DNA of 17,832 nucleotides. Source: Acidobacteriota bacterium. GTDB lineage: Bacteria > Acidobacteriota > Terriglobia > Terriglobales > Acidobacteriaceae. The DNA lies in NCBI GenBank assembly GCA_021851465.1, contig JAJZDL010000030.1, forward strand, positions 1 through 17,832. The letters run 5' to 3'. The notes under the pieces are model-generated. The model saw only the letters and a list, made by a program, of their open reading frames with translations. It was not told the DNA's origin and made no database searches. The position numbers were made by a program, and so were the translations under genes. Position 1 is the stretch's first letter. Each line of letters opens with the position of its first letter. Positions 17,429-17,832 of the stretch are shown here, piece by piece.

Positions 17429-17685
17429 GACAGATAAATCGTGACGCTCCCTTTGCTGTCCCCGCCGTGGCAAGTCAACCGGGGACGCGGTGCACACCCT
17501 GAACACCTTCTGCACCAGCCTCTCCAAATTTCCAACCTGCCGCATGCTCACAATCTCATGCGGTTGGCTGGCCTCCTGGCCGATCGCCGTGACAATCTTG
17601 CATCGCACCGCCTTCTGGGCCAGCATCCACACCAACCAATGCACGAAGCCTTCCGCGGCGATGAACAGGCCAGCCAGCGATCCAA
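17429..17685. other. Non-coding or degenerate stretch upstream of marR
   Basis: No convincing gene. One minus-strand open frame begins at an ATG at 17689 (MIGSLAGLFIAAEGFVHWLVW...) and overlaps the end of the possible transposase fragment as ATGA. It runs on through marR in another frame and resembles nothing I recognise. Its first 90 residues look moderately protein-like, so a decayed gene is possible. Confidence 0.3.
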
Positions 17686-17832
17686 TCATGGCAGCCGAAA
17701 ACTCCGATCCACCTGCTGCAGTGCCAGGCGCTCAACCATCTGCACCTCCTGCACGCCACCGCTCAACGACTCCTCGATCCGCTTTCGTTCCAAAGCGTTC
17801 AATGACAACTGCAATCGAACTCTGCCTCGCAT
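17686..17832 (-). pseudogene. Possible truncated transposase N-terminus (IS630-like), at window edge
   Basis: The frame reads LSLNALERKRIEESLSGG, then VQEVQMVERLALQQVDRS, and stops at 17686-17688. The pattern 'LS..ER..IE..L..G...V..V.RALAL...DRG' is typical of the start of IS630-family transposases, but the following helix-turn-helix is missing, so this would be a remnant. It continues beyond the window or begins at the ATG at its very end. Short length makes the assignment weak. Confidence 0.3.

Noticed and set aside
17027..17689. 220-codon minus-strand frame starting MIGSLAGLF
   Set aside because: More than half overlaps the well-supported marR gene in another frame and no family is recognisable. 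It is kept only as a note on the upstream stretch.

Overview
The window is GC-rich bacterial DNA with tightly packed genes. Gene content and a dense family of dispersed 'GTCATTCTGAG...GAATCCCCG' repeats suggest an acidobacterium (Terriglobia / Acidobacteriaceae type). That taxonomic call is inference; no rRNA gene or other taxonomic marker lies in the window.

Left part (1-4477): part of a bacterial microcompartment (BMC) locus arranged around a divergent control region (about 2189-2501). Leftward run an acetate-kinase-family gene, the phosphotransacylase pduL with an N-terminal encapsulation helix, and a single-domain BMC shell gene cut by the window edge. Rightward run a PduS-like flavin/iron-sulfur protein and a PduT-like tandem-domain shell protein that keeps the cluster-binding cysteine. 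Together they would turn an acyl-CoA made inside the shell into acyl-phosphate and then acid plus ATP, while PduS/PduT could pass electrons across the shell. The signature enzyme and aldehyde dehydrogenase are not in the window, so the substrate cannot be read.

Middle (4689-13248): housekeeping genes, all on the plus strand: valS, nadC (NAD), birA (biotin attachment), coaX (CoA), an unidentified 257-residue protein, and an RlmD/RumA-type 23S rRNA uracil methyltransferase. nadC-birA and the unidentified gene-methyltransferase pair are 11 and 3 bases apart and are probably co-transcribed. Dispersed repeats sit in most gaps, and two copies lie in frame inside valS and the methyltransferase gene. 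The methyltransferase gene also carries an 18-bp triplication and a 60-bp tandem duplication in its SAM-binding fold.

Right part (13467-17832): comEC/rec2 (DNA uptake channel) runs rightward and meets a leftward marR-yceI pair; the comEC and yceI stop codons share bases. A perfect 9-bp inverted repeat between marR and yceI is a likely operator. The last 400 bases hold no confident gene except a possible truncated transposase start at the edge.

Most noteworthy: the kinase with changed catalytic positions in the BMC locus, the duplicated SAM-fold segment in the methyltransferase, and the dispersed repeat translated inside valyl-tRNA synthetase. I did not find a clearly new defence or mobile system.
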